A DNA stretch of 44,551 nt. Origin: JAVBNU01 sp031551265 (GTDB taxonomy: Bacteria > Cyanobacteriota > Vampirovibrionia > Gastranaerophilales > Gastranaerophilaceae). A model generated the notes under the pieces. The model searched no databases, was not told the origin of the DNA, and saw nothing but the letters and a program-made list of their open reading frames with translations. Both the position numbers and the translations under genes were made by a program. The DNA is taken from NCBI GenBank assembly GCA_031551265.1, contig JAVBNU010000082.1, forward strand, positions 1 through 44,551. The letters run 5' to 3'. Shown one piece after another: positions 1 through 7,107 of the stretch (position 1 is the stretch's first letter; every line of letters starts with the position of its first letter).

Positions 1-114
1 CGACTTGTATATCTAAACCTCGCTTTTGCTTTAATGTTGTTGGGCATAACCTGTGTTATTGTCCTCTGTCCGATGCAGGAGAAGGCTTCGAACCCCCAAC
101 AAGTTTCAAAAAAT
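1..114. other. left-edge non-coding flank
   Basis: No gene is supported here. An 8-bp inverted repeat (TTGTTGGG at 37-44, CCCAACAA at 95-102) brackets a segment containing TTCGAA. On the minus strand this reads GGGGGTTCGAAGCC, which superficially recalls a tRNA T-arm. No acceptor or anticodon arm fits, so I do not call a tRNA. It could be the end of a gene or element lying to the left. Confidence 0.3.
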
Positions 115-327
115 TTAACCTTTGCGTTTCTCGAATTTCAAATCATAACCAAGAATATCGCCAATTAAAACAGCTTCTTCATAGCGTAGAGTTTTACGAT
201 ACAATTTTGAAGAAAGATTATCTTGAGTATATTTTTTATTCAGTTTTTTGCCAAGCTCAGCTGCAACCTCAGTCAACGTCCAGTTTTCTTGAGCTACTAT
301 CGCTTTGATGTCTTCTCTTACGCCCAT
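115..327 (-). CDS. small HTH-type regulator (70 aa)
   Basis: A 70-residue protein starting MGVREDIKAIV. Residues about 5-65 read as a compact helix-turn-helix fold, with a TLTEVAAELGKKL helix pair, then NLSSKLYRKTL as recognition helix, then EEAVLIGDILGYDLKF. This pattern is familiar from small phage- and plasmid-type regulators in which the HTH is the whole protein. It is divergent from the small gene at 452, and the region between them holds repeated TGACTATATA half-sites, as expected for a self-regulating repressor. The ATG follows a weak GGGAAAAT stretch. The regulatory role is inferred from fold and position; the target is unknown. Confidence 0.7.
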   Translation of the reverse strand: MGVREDIKAIVAQENWTLTEVAAELGKKLNKKYTQDNLSSKLYRKTLRYEEAVLIGDILGYDLKFEKRKG

Positions 328-341
328 TAATTTTCCCTCAT

Positions 342-395
342 TGACTATATATTGACATATATGATGAAAAAGTTTAATATATGACTATATAGTCA
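342..395. promoter_or_regulatory. divergent promoter/operator region
   Basis: A 14-bp perfect palindrome TGACTATATAGTCA lies at 382-395. The same half-site TGACTATATA occurs at 342-351. A forward promoter TTGACA (352-357), 17-bp spacer, TAATAT (375-380) lies between them, so its start site (about 387) falls inside the palindrome. A repressor bound there should block transcription toward the gene at 452. The likely repressor is the HTH protein at 115-327. Confidence 0.6.
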
Positions 396-451
396 CCGTC
401 ACGGTATATTCACCATCCGATAAGTTACAAATTTAACAAATAAGGACCACA

Positions 452-649
452 ATGGAAAAAACAGAAAAACTAAAAGAATTGTACAGGAGTATTTTGGGCG
501 ATACTGAAAAAATAATTTATCTAACGCGAAATATTGTTAATAACGCCGAAACTGTTGAGGAATCAGCCCTCTTAGCTGATACCGCATGTGATTATGCGGA
601 AAAAATAAACAGAAAAAATAAATATATGGGAAAATTATTAGATTTTTGA
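452..649 (+). CDS. small hypothetical protein (65 aa)
   Basis: A 65-residue charged, helical protein (MEKTEKLKELYRSILG...). It has a convincing AAGGA ribosome site eight bases before the ATG and a promoter at 352-380. No cysteine cluster, signal peptide or membrane segment is seen. The amphipathic helices and size resemble small accessory proteins of mobile elements. I do not recognise the family. The divergent HTH gene at 115-327 probably controls it through the palindrome at 382-395. Confidence 0.55.
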   Translation: MEKTEKLKELYRSILGDTEKIIYLTRNIVNNAETVEESALLADTACDYAEKINRKNKYMGKLLDF

Positions 650-715
650 ACTTTACAAGCCAACGTGTTTTTAATACTATGATAATTATCAAGGGATAAC
701 CCTACAACCATAAAC

Positions 716-817
716 GGAGTGCCTGAGCAGAGCAAACACGAAGGTCGTGAGTCAAAAAGGCTTAAGTAGCGTTTTTGACGACAATAAGACAAAAAGACCA
801 CCGCTCGGTACGAATCC
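716..817 (+). pseudogene. decayed tRNA-Ser-like relic
   Basis: Positions 716-728 (GGAGTGCCTGAGC) match bases 4-16 of the intact tRNA-Ser at 851-863 exactly. About 80 bases later, 807-817 reads GGTACGAATCC, one mismatch from the T-arm GGTTCGAATCC. The segment between does not fold as a tRNA, and the two arms are 28 bases further apart than in the intact gene. It is best read as the remains of an older tRNA-Ser copy, perhaps left by an earlier integration at this locus. Confidence 0.4.
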
Positions 818-847
818 AAAAGACAATTAAATACAATGCACACCTAA

Positions 848-935
848 GGAGGAGTGCCTGAGCGGTTGATAGGAGCGGTCTTGAAAACCGTCGTACGTGA
901 CGAGCGTACCGTGGGTTCGAATCCCACCTCCTCCT
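848..935 (+). tRNA. tRNA-Ser(UGA)
   Basis: A class II tRNA. The acceptor GGAGGAG (848-854) pairs with CTCCTCC (928-934). The anticodon loop CTTGAAA gives anticodon TGA. There is a long variable arm, and the T-arm is GTGGG-TTCGAAT-CCCAC (911-927). CCA is not encoded. The base at the discriminator position is T (935), whereas bacterial tRNA-Ser normally has G. A TACAAT -10-like box lies at 832-837. The 3' half from 916 onward is the attachment site of the downstream island, so the gene was restored by the element's own copy of the 3' end. Confidence 0.93.
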
Positions 936-951
936 AATTTAAAACCCTTAA
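916..951 (+). repeat. attL core (36-bp direct repeat)
   Basis: Identical to 12937-12972. It starts in the T-loop of tRNA-Ser (TTCGAATCCCACC...) and extends into the terminator stem. Near-identity continues to about position 1007. Next to it lie arm-like repeats GGGGACTATTGGGGGACTG (997-1015). Confidence 0.88.
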
Positions 952-975
952 GACATAACGTTTTGAGGGTTTTTT
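941..975 (+). terminator. rho-independent terminator of tRNA-Ser
   Basis: AAAACCCTTAA (941-951) pairs with TTGAGGGTTTT (963-973), with one wobble, across a short loop, and runs into a T tract. A diverged copy is present at the right end of the island (12962-12996), so the terminator is part of the duplicated attachment region. Confidence 0.8.
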
Positions 976-1230
976 AAAACTCATTTTTGGCACTTAGGGG
1001 ACTATTGGGGGACTGCTCGGCGAAAACCCTTGATTTACAAGGCAAAAATTTTTGCTGCAAAAATTTCAGAAATATGTTTGATAGTGTTACCACTGGGCGG
1101 AATTTTGAAGTTTTGAAAGATGAACAATTTTGTTCAAGTCAATTTTTTGTATCATTTATTATCATATTCAAAACCAAAATTTTGCAATATTAATATGTAA
1201 ATGGAATTTCACAAAAAAGGAATACATCTA

Positions 1231-1398
1231 ATGAACAGAAAAATAACAAAAGCAGCTAAGCTCTTAAATAAAATGAAACTTTCAAACATGCAACCGATAG
1301 AAATAGAAATCGACAATGCAATGGAATGCGAAGAAGAGTTGTTGAATATTATCGAAGTACCCACAAACGCTACAGCTATAATTATTGGATATCTATAG
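1231..1398 (+). CDS. small hypothetical protein (55 aa)
   Basis: The reading frame is open from 1201. The ATG at 1231 is preferred because AAAAAAGGAA lies about eight bases upstream. The product (MNRKITKAAKLLNKMKL...) has a basic N-terminal helix and an acidic, hydrophobic C-terminal half ending AIIIGYL. No family is recognised. It is the first gene inside the island and runs toward the XRE repressor at 1415-1741, leaving 16 bases between their stops. It could be a toxin-antitoxin-sized accessory gene, but nothing proves that. Confidence 0.4.
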   Translation: MNRKITKAAKLLNKMKLSNMQPIEIEIDNAMECEEELLNIIEVPTNATAIIIGYL

Positions 1399-1414
1399 GT
1401 AGACACACTCAATA

Positions 1415-1741
1415 TTATTCAAGCCTGTCTGCAACTTCGGCTAAAACAAATAGTTTCTTGTCGTTGTTTTTGAACTTAGATATTTTCTTGATTAGGTCAT
1501 CATACACTATGGTATCTGTTTTCTCGTTGTCAAAGACAAACAACTCATACGGTTTGATTTCCAGAATATCCATAACTTTTTCAAGATTGGGAAAAGACAT
1601 GAAAGATTTTCCGGTTTCAACGGCACTCAAAGAACTTATTGCAATGCCAATCTTTTCGGCAAATTTTTCTTGACTGTATCCTTTGGCTTTTCTCATTTTT
1701 TGTATGCGATTGCCGAGTTGCTTTTTAATATCTGTTGTCAT
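1415..1741 (-). CDS. XRE-family transcriptional regulator (108 aa)
   Basis: A cI/Xre-type helix-turn-helix occupies residues about 7-66. The scan helices read LGNRIQKMRKAKGYSQEKFAEKIG followed, after a short turn, by ISSLSAVETGKSFMSFPNLEKVMDILEI, the standard family layout. The C-terminal 40 residues are charged and may mediate dimerisation; no LexA-type peptidase domain is present. It lies at the left end of the island, divergent from the secreted-protein pair at 1946. It is the likely lysogeny or maintenance switch of the element. Confidence 0.85.
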   Translation of the reverse strand: MTTDIKKQLGNRIQKMRKAKGYSQEKFAEKIGIAISSLSAVETGKSFMSFPNLEKVMDILEIKPYELFVFDNEKTDTIVYDDLIKKISKFKNNDKKLFVLAEVADRLE

Positions 1742-1778
1742 AATTCCTCACTTTTATTCAATAATATGAAATTTTGTA

Positions 1779-1810
1779 TTGACAAATAAGAGTGTATGAC
1801 AAGATATTAT
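1779..1810 (+). promoter_or_regulatory. possible promoter upstream of the secreted pair
   Basis: A consensus TTGACA (1779-1784) is followed by GATATT (18-bp spacer) or TATTAT (20-bp spacer). It would drive the genes at 1946 and 2341 with a leader of about 130 bases. It lies just upstream of the divergent XRE gene, so regulation by that protein is plausible. Confidence 0.45.
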
Positions 1811-1945
1811 ATTGAATTTTAGCGTTTAACCTGTTATTATATTTCTAGTTGAACCTATCAAAAAGACATTTATACAGTTTGTACATTATTTGAGCATGGT
1901 TTTTCAAAACACGTAATTATAAAAATAAAAATGGAAGGAAAGATT

Positions 1946-2344
1946 ATGAAAAAGAAATTATTACTTTTACTGATTGCAGGCTTTATATGTTGCAATGCAA
2001 GAATAACTTGGGCTGATGAAAACACAGCCAGTAAATTGCCCACGACTGTCGACATCACACAAACATTCTCAAAAGCTTTGGCTAAAGAATCACCAGTAGA
2101 AACTGTTTCATCTATATATTACTTGAAAGATAATGCGGCTATTGTAATTATTTGCACCAGCGACAATGGCACCCCTATATGCGGCATTGTTAAGGCTCCA
2201 AATCAGGAAATATTGAATGACGCTGTAAGAAAAATCCATGTTGGAAACAAAATGCTTGCAAGGAATTTGAAAGCCTCGAAAGACCGCTCACAGGAAGAAA
2301 GAAACAAATTGATACTTAATCTTGTAGGTGGAGGAAAATTATGA
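1946..2344 (+). CDS. secreted hypothetical protein (132 aa)
   Basis: The start at 1946 follows GGAAGGAAAG, an excellent ribosome site. The N-terminus MKKKLLLLLIAGFICCNARITWA is a classical signal peptide with predicted cleavage before DENTAS. The mature part is about 110 residues with two cysteines that could form a disulfide (IICTSDNGTPICGIV) and a basic C-terminal helix. No family is recognised. The stop overlaps the next start by four bases (ATGA), so the two exported proteins are translationally coupled and probably work together. An exported pair on a small island suggests envelope modification, entry exclusion or an interaction with the environment; this is inference. Confidence 0.75.
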   Translation: MKKKLLLLLIAGFICCNARITWADENTASKLPTTVDITQTFSKALAKESPVETVSSIYYLKDNAAIVIICTSDNGTPICGIVKAPNQEILNDAVRKIHVGNKMLARNLKASKDRSQEERNKLILNLVGGGKL

Positions 2345-3366
2345 AAAAGATTTTAACAACATTAGGTTTGATTGTTTTAGCCCAATCGTGTTTTGCCGAT
2401 GCGTACCAAGCTGACAAATATTTTTCGGTAGGTTCTACCTGTTATGTGAAAATGTGCAACTCGTCCGGTTGCCATAACAAAGAGTTGTCTTGTCGTTCAG
2501 AAGCATATCAACAAGGACTCTTGGGACAAGCTATTTCAGATGCGCTTTTGGGAATGATAACTCCTCGTCAGGGTTATATATTATATTGCAATGCTAATAA
2601 AATTCCCGTCCAGCTTACACAGGCAGAGCAACAATGGCTGGCAAAATGCCCTAACGACCTCAAGAGTGCAGCAAAGATGCCTACTGATAAAGGATGGCAG
2701 GCACAAGGTGGAGACCCTCTTGTAAAAGCATATTTTGAGGGTACTGAAAAAGCCTATAATGATATTTTATATAGTAATGAAGTAGGCAGGGGTCATTCAA
2801 GTAAAACTCAAGATGCTGGTAATTCTGTGACATCAGTTTCGCAACAAGGTATCTCTTCATCAAGACCGAAAGCACAACAACCAAAAGAAACTGTCGGCAA
2901 TACTCATAAAGATTATGAAAAACCTACCATGTATGGCGTAGATGGTAAAGCTATGACTTATACTAAAAAAGTCTATGATGAGAGTATAGAAAAAGGTTGG
3001 GATGTTATTTGGGTTACCCTTGTAGTGGGCGATGACAATCAAGCTTATTTAAAATCAATAACAGGTACAAAAGAAATAGCAATTTCTATACTTCCGATTA
3101 CTGAAGAAATTTTTAGCTATATATCAACCAATGGATATTACCCCGATATTTTAAGTGTAAGAGGGCAAGCTATTCTATATATGGGCGACCCTAAAACTGG
3201 AAAAGATGTTCAATGTTTGCAAACAAAGAATAAGACTGCAAATAATGTACTTTTTGATATAGCAGGGGAAATGTTCAAACAGTTATACAAAGACAAAGTT
3301 CTCAAAGGAAAAGGCTCAAATTGTATAATAGTAATATCTGTATTAGATATCAAGAACGATAAGTAA
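2341..3366 (+). CDS. secreted cysteine-containing protein (341 aa)
   Basis: A signal peptide MKKILTTLGLIVLAQSCFA is followed by a mature region starting DAYQADKY. An N-terminal cysteine-rich patch reads CYVKMCNSSGCHNKELSC (four cysteines in 18 residues), followed by single cysteines at YCNANK and KCPNDL, so it is probably disulfide-bonded in the periplasm or outside. Residues about 130-200 are low-complexity (Ser/Gln/Lys), a likely linker. The C-terminal domain of about 140 residues is mixed alpha/beta (DVIWVTLVVGDDNQAYL). It is translationally coupled to the 132-aa secreted protein. The family is not recognised; a conjugation- or pilus-like periplasmic role is possible but unsupported. Confidence 0.78.
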   Translation: MKKILTTLGLIVLAQSCFADAYQADKYFSVGSTCYVKMCNSSGCHNKELSCRSEAYQQGLLGQAISDALLGMITPRQGYILYCNANKIPVQLTQAEQQWLAKCPNDLKSAAKMPTDKGWQAQGGDPLVKAYFEGTEKAYNDILYSNEVGRGHSSKTQDAGNSVTSVSQQGISSSRPKAQQPKETVGNTHKDYEKPTMYGVDGKAMTYTKKVYDESIEKGWDVIWVTLVVGDDNQAYLKSITGTKEIAISILPITEEIFSYISTNGYYPDILSVRGQAILYMGDPKTGKDVQCLQTKNKTANNVLFDIAGEMFKQLYKDKVLKGKGSNCIIVISVLDIKNDK

Positions 3367-3377
3367 ACTCCATCACT

Positions 3378-3422
3378 GGGCAAATTTTGAACGTTTTGCA
3401 CGATGTTTCTTCAAATTTGCCC
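3378..3422 (+). terminator. inverted repeat after the secreted pair
   Basis: GGGCAAATTT (3378-3387) and AAATTTGCCC (3413-3422) are perfect 10-bp arms around a 25-base loop, starting 12 bases after the stop of the 341-aa gene. There is no strong T tract, so it may be a processing or stability hairpin rather than a full terminator. Confidence 0.45.
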
Positions 3423-3610
3423 GAGTCGCCAAGAGTGGGTGCAGGGGCTACGGAAAAAAATTTGGGAATGATGTCGGCATCCTCGATCCCAAAAACTTTA
3501 CTTCTTGGCGCAGGTGGCACGAGATTTTGAATATTTTTTGTGTGCCTAGAAAAAGAATGTCACTGCGAACAAATATTCAAAACACTCTATTCAAAAGACC
3601 GTCTAATGCA

Positions 3611-4078
3611 CTAAAATTCTCCTCTTACTACCGTTGTTATTCGCTTTCCAGGCAGACTACAGCTTGCACCTTTATTTTTTGGTGTTTTGGCGATAACAAT
3701 TTTTCCTTCGCTTATATATATACCAACTTTAGCCGGAGAGCTCCTAACATCAGCTAATTCACCCATATCCAATTCTAACAAGAGGCTAGAAAATTCCTTT
3801 TCATTTTCTTTGCTTAATGACAATATATTTCCATACTTGAAGTCCGAATTAATCTTGCCGCCCGAATCTGCGTACTCTATCAATTTTATCAAATTGAAGA
3901 GCATTATTGCTACTTGTTTCTCTGCATTGCTTTTAAACCTATAGTCGACTCTGTCATCGAATACATACTTCCTTTCGTGTTTCTTACATTCTTTGCATTT
4001 ATATCGTGGAATATCCTCAGCCACAAATCCATGTTTCACAGTTTCAAGTGAACCACATCTCGGACATTTTTTCCTCAT
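3611..4078 (-). CDS. zinc-ribbon protein (155 aa)
   Basis: The N-terminus MRKKCPRCGSLETVKHGF, followed by RYKCKECKKH, is a C-x2-C...C-x2-C zinc ribbon of the type found at the start of IS1-like transposase and InsA proteins and in some single-stranded nucleic-acid-binding proteins. The remaining 110 residues show no DDE catalytic pattern; they hold a helical segment (NAEKQVAIMLFNLIKLIEY) and a basic, glycine-containing tail. I therefore call it a zinc-ribbon nucleic-acid-binding protein and not a transposase. It is on the opposite strand to the replication genes, with a 267-base regulatory gap before them. An early-gene regulator is one possibility. Confidence 0.68.
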   Translation of the reverse strand: MRKKCPRCGSLETVKHGFVAEDIPRYKCKECKKHERKYVFDDRVDYRFKSNAEKQVAIMLFNLIKLIEYADSGGKINSDFKYGNILSLSKENEKEFSSLLLELDMGELADVRSSPAKVGIYISEGKIVIAKTPKNKGASCSLPGKRITTVVRGEF

Positions 4079-4345
4079 TTTTACCTCTTTTATTTGATAA
4101 TAGCAAATTCATTAAAATTTGTACACCTTTTTTATAAAAAAGGTGTATTTAGCACAGTTTTTTTGAAAAATCTAAAAATTTCACAACACGCTCAACTGCC
4201 CCATAGGGTGCGTTGCGATGCTGTCTTTTTTGTTGTTTTTGAAACGAGCGCAGTACATAGATGTAAATGCAATAAGAAAGGCAACATTATGAGAAATCAA
4301 ACAAAAAACTCTCATGACTCCGAGAGCCTAAACAAGGAGTTACAA

Positions 4346-4543
4346 ATGCAACCGCACGGTATACCAACCATGCTCACCGTCAATCAGACTGCAGAAGCCT
4401 TAAATTTGGCGAGACACTTTATTCGGCAGTTAGTATTACAAGACAAAATTAAGCACGTCAGAGCGGGCAAAAAAATTTTGATTAATTTTCAAGGAGTAGT
4501 TGAATATCTCAACACTGGCGGAAAGGTAGGTCAGCATGAATAA
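4346..4543 (+). CDS. xis: excisionase-like HTH protein (65 aa)
   Basis: The start is set at 4346 because AAGGAG sits six bases upstream. An ATG at 4289 with a weaker site would add 19 residues. The product reads MLTVNQTAEALNLARHFIRQ...KIKHVRAGKKILINFQGVVEYL. This is the helix_turn_helix_17/excisionase pattern: a MerR-like winged helix in which the second half inserts into DNA. Such proteins act as recombination directionality factors or regulators in integrative elements. Its last codons overlap the next gene (start 4536). Together with the integrase at 7108 it probably controls excision. The gene symbol is functional, not proven. Confidence 0.75.
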   Translation: MQPHGIPTMLTVNQTAEALNLARHFIRQLVLQDKIKHVRAGKKILINFQGVVEYLNTGGKVGQHE

Positions 4544-6062
4544 CAAGATGAATGCTCTGCCGTCCATGCCAGTCATTTTCCTGAAAATTCTACTACTTTT
4601 TGCAGAGAGGCACGATAAAGCAAGTGTAGCTATGATTCTAAATATGATAATCGTCAAAATTGCTTTTGCACTCACAACAATACGTATTCAATACAAAGAA
4701 GTTGGAAAGTTAGGCTTTCCTAATTGGTATTCTTTGATTTTCGCAGTATCAGGATGCGAGAAAGACAGAATTTGTGATGAATTAGATGAGCTGATTTTCA
4801 AAAATTTCTACACATGGCTTGACGGTAAGGCGAACGATTATTACGATGTGCAAGTAGAGGAGATTAAAAGACTTGCCGCAACTAAATTTCAAGGCGATAA
4901 ATATGAGGCAAAACGTCAATCATACATAAATGATGAAATCGCAAAAATAAGACCATTAGTGCCTGAAGTCTACAATGGTACACCCGAAGGAATTTTTGAA
5001 GAAGCAAAAGTGCGTTACAAAGCTAATTTTGGGGCAATTTTTATCAAAATGACAGAGTTTTCAAAATATTTTTTGAACTTAAGGTCTGAAGATAAACTGT
5101 TTTTCTCATTTTTACTCATTGCCTATGGTGCAAAATTTCCGTCAAAGTGTACTAAAGGCGACAAACGCGAGAAAGACATTGTCAGAGTGCCGCTAAATTG
5201 CATGCTAATGTGCGACCCTAGTCTTTTTGAACCCCAAAAAGCCAGGCAAGAGCTTCTTCTTGAACTGCATACAGGGTTTGCAAGGCGTGCGATGTGTTCT
5301 TTTGTGCCGGAGGTTAAATTTAATATAGATAATGACATCCAAGGCACTCTTGCCAAGGAAGTCAAATTTTTCGAAGAAGCCGAAAAAATAAACGAAGAAT
5401 TTATTAAAATCTTTATGCGAATAGAAGCTAACGCCATCTATGACCTGTTGAATGAGGCTCTTATGAGACTTCGAGAATACAGGAACGAGTTAAGTGAGCT
5501 TGCAAATAACACTAATAATACACTTTTGAAAAAAGAGATTAAGGACCGTGAATTAAAAGCTTTAAAACTAGCCACAATATTTGCGCCGCTGAACCATCAG
5601 GATAAAGTTATCAATCTTGAAGATATGAAGCAAGCTATTTCCGTGGTTGAGTTTTTGAGCACCGATTTCAAAGCATTCTTAAATTACAAGCCTAAATACA
5701 GCGACAAATACGACTGTGCTTTTGAATTTTTCCTTGAACATCTAGACACAGGTTTTACTAAAACACAGCTTATCCAAGAGCATTTCAGAGAGTTTGGAGT
5801 GTCAAGAGATAAATTCAAAGACGAGTTTGACGAATACATAGCTATAGTGAGCAATATAGCTTACTCTAAAGGCTATTTACTTCACGAAAGACCAATCAAT
5901 AGGAATTCGGGTAAGGAATTTCTATTGCAAAAATTGAATGAAATCACGGAAACGAACACCGAAATCATTGACCTGGACAAATTGGTAAATATACCTGCTA
6001 ATCCCGCTAACCTTGTCAATGCTAACTCTGACAATGACTTCAAGACTGACGACGCTCGCTAA
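4536..6062 (+). CDS. P-loop-like replication protein with altered Walker A (508 aa)
   Basis: The gene begins inside the end of the excisionase-like gene. Residues 62-85 read FPNWYSLIFAVSGCEKDRIC, which lines up with the SGxGKD P-loop of DUF3987-type helicase/ATPase proteins that accompany Toprim primases on mobile elements. Here the second glycine is glutamate. The C-terminal third contains RELKALKLATIFAPLNHQDK...IxLEDMKQAISVVEF, a layout typical of the helical tail of that family. The protein is followed 66 bases later by the Toprim protein, supporting a replication role. Family assignment is by pattern only. The altered Walker A could mean lost ATPase activity, or my register may be wrong. 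Confidence 0.55.
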   Translation: MNNKMNALPSMPVIFLKILLLFAERHDKASVAMILNMIIVKIAFALTTIRIQYKEVGKLGFPNWYSLIFAVSGCEKDRICDELDELIFKNFYTWLDGKANDYYDVQVEEIKRLAATKFQGDKYEAKRQSYINDEIAKIRPLVPEVYNGTPEGIFEEAKVRYKANFGAIFIKMTEFSKYFLNLRSEDKLFFSFLLIAYGAKFPSKCTKGDKREKDIVRVPLNCMLMCDPSLFEPQKARQELLLELHTGFARRAMCSFVPEVKFNIDNDIQGTLAKEVKFFEEAEKINEEFIKIFMRIEANAIYDLLNEALMRLREYRNELSELANNTNNTLLKKEIKDRELKALKLATIFAPLNHQDKVINLEDMKQAISVVEFLSTDFKAFLNYKPKYSDKYDCAFEFFLEHLDTGFTKTQLIQEHFREFGVSRDKFKDEFDEYIAIVSNIAYSKGYLLHERPINRNSGKEFLLQKLNEITETNTEIIDLDKLVNIPANPANLVNANSDNDFKTDDAR

Positions 6063-6128
6063 CGCAGAGCGTCTTGTAACTACTAGGTTTAACGGCATTA
6101 GCAGCATTAACGAAAGGAAATTTGAAAA

Positions 6129-7031
6129 ATGATAGAATTAACACCTGAACAACTGATAGCTCATCTTGGGCAACCTGAAAGGAAAAGTGGCGCAGAGCTT
6201 GAATGGCAATGCCCCTTGTGCCAAGACACAGGCAGAGATAACCTGAAATTCAATGTGAACAAAGGTTTCCTACAGTGCTTTGCAAACAAGGAGCACACCA
6301 AAATGATTTTGAGCAATATGTCTAAAAACAATAGGCAATCATACCAAAACTACAGTAAGCTCACAAAGCCTGCTGTGGAAACTCAAAGCAAGTTTGAACA
6401 TATCTTTTCAGAAGAAAAACAAGAAGAATTTTTATTGTATATGCTCAAATGTAATAATGAGCTTTTGGCACATAGAAAATCTCTCGACTTTTTGTTTAAA
6501 AAACGTGGTATTACAAAGGAAACAGCCGAAGCTACAGGTCTCGGAATTGATATTGCAAAAAGACGTTGGGTAATCCCGACTTTTGAATATTGTACAGGAG
6601 TCAACGGCAAGATTTTGAGTTTTGAATACAGACCGAGTGATTTAAGCAAGAAGGGCTTGTATCGAGAGAAGAACACACCTACTGGACTTGCAATGATAAA
6701 CTGCTATACATCCCAAACGGATGTTTTAGCTATTGTCGAGGGCTACTTTGACGGCTACGCCTTACTTCAATATTTGAAAGAAAAAGAACAAAGTGCTTAC
6801 TACCACATTGTTACACCTCCAAGCGGCATCAGTTCATTGTTCAAATATATGCCGCAGATTGACTTTAATAAATATAGCAGGTACTGGCTTTATATTGACA
6901 ACGACGATGTTTCAAACGCACATGCAGAGAAGATTTTGGGGAAATACCCGATGTTTGAGCGTGTCGTAATGACTTGTGGTTGTAAGGATTTCAACGAACA
7001 CTACTTAAAATGTATAAAAAAACTTAAATGA
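6129..7031 (+). CDS. zinc finger/Toprim primase-like protein (300 aa)
   Basis: The N-terminal zinc finger has C28, C31, C50 and H56 (CPLCQ...LQCFANKEH), like the CHC2 finger of DnaG-type primases. A Toprim core follows: the glutamate motif LAIVEGYFDGYALL (about residues 210-223) and the acidic motif YIDNDDVSNAH (about 256-266). No helicase domain is present. The likely role is primer synthesis for replication of the excised element together with the upstream P-loop protein. It is shorter than DnaG (about 600 residues), as is common for element-encoded primases. The ribosome site is GAAAGGAAATTTGAAAAATG. Forty-eight bases separate it from the integrase leader. Confidence 0.82.
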   Translation: MIELTPEQLIAHLGQPERKSGAELEWQCPLCQDTGRDNLKFNVNKGFLQCFANKEHTKMILSNMSKNNRQSYQNYSKLTKPAVETQSKFEHIFSEEKQEEFLLYMLKCNNELLAHRKSLDFLFKKRGITKETAEATGLGIDIAKRRWVIPTFEYCTGVNGKILSFEYRPSDLSKKGLYREKNTPTGLAMINCYTSQTDVLAIVEGYFDGYALLQYLKEKEQSAYYHIVTPPSGISSLFKYMPQIDFNKYSRYWLYIDNDDVSNAHAEKILGKYPMFERVVMTCGCKDFNEHYLKCIKKLK

Positions 7032-7107
7032 TGTCCCGTAAGGAAAGCGTACAGTTAATACGCTTTCTTTGCACAAGCAGGTGATAATTAAAAGAAAGGT
7101 AACTACA

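Noticed and set aside
77..102. Possible tRNA T-arm on the minus strand
   Set aside because: Only TTCGAA and neighbouring G/C fit; no acceptor, D or anticodon arm could be placed.
592..843. Minus-strand 83-codon frame
   Set aside because: It covers the tRNA relic and has unusual composition with many Cys, Ser and Phe and no ribosome site.
987..1193. Plus-strand 68-codon frame beside attL
   Set aside because: It starts inside the attachment repeats, has no ribosome site and no recognisable protein features.
3611..4078. Transposase (IS1 type)
   Set aside because: Only the zinc ribbon matches; no catalytic DDE region and no terminal inverted repeats are seen.
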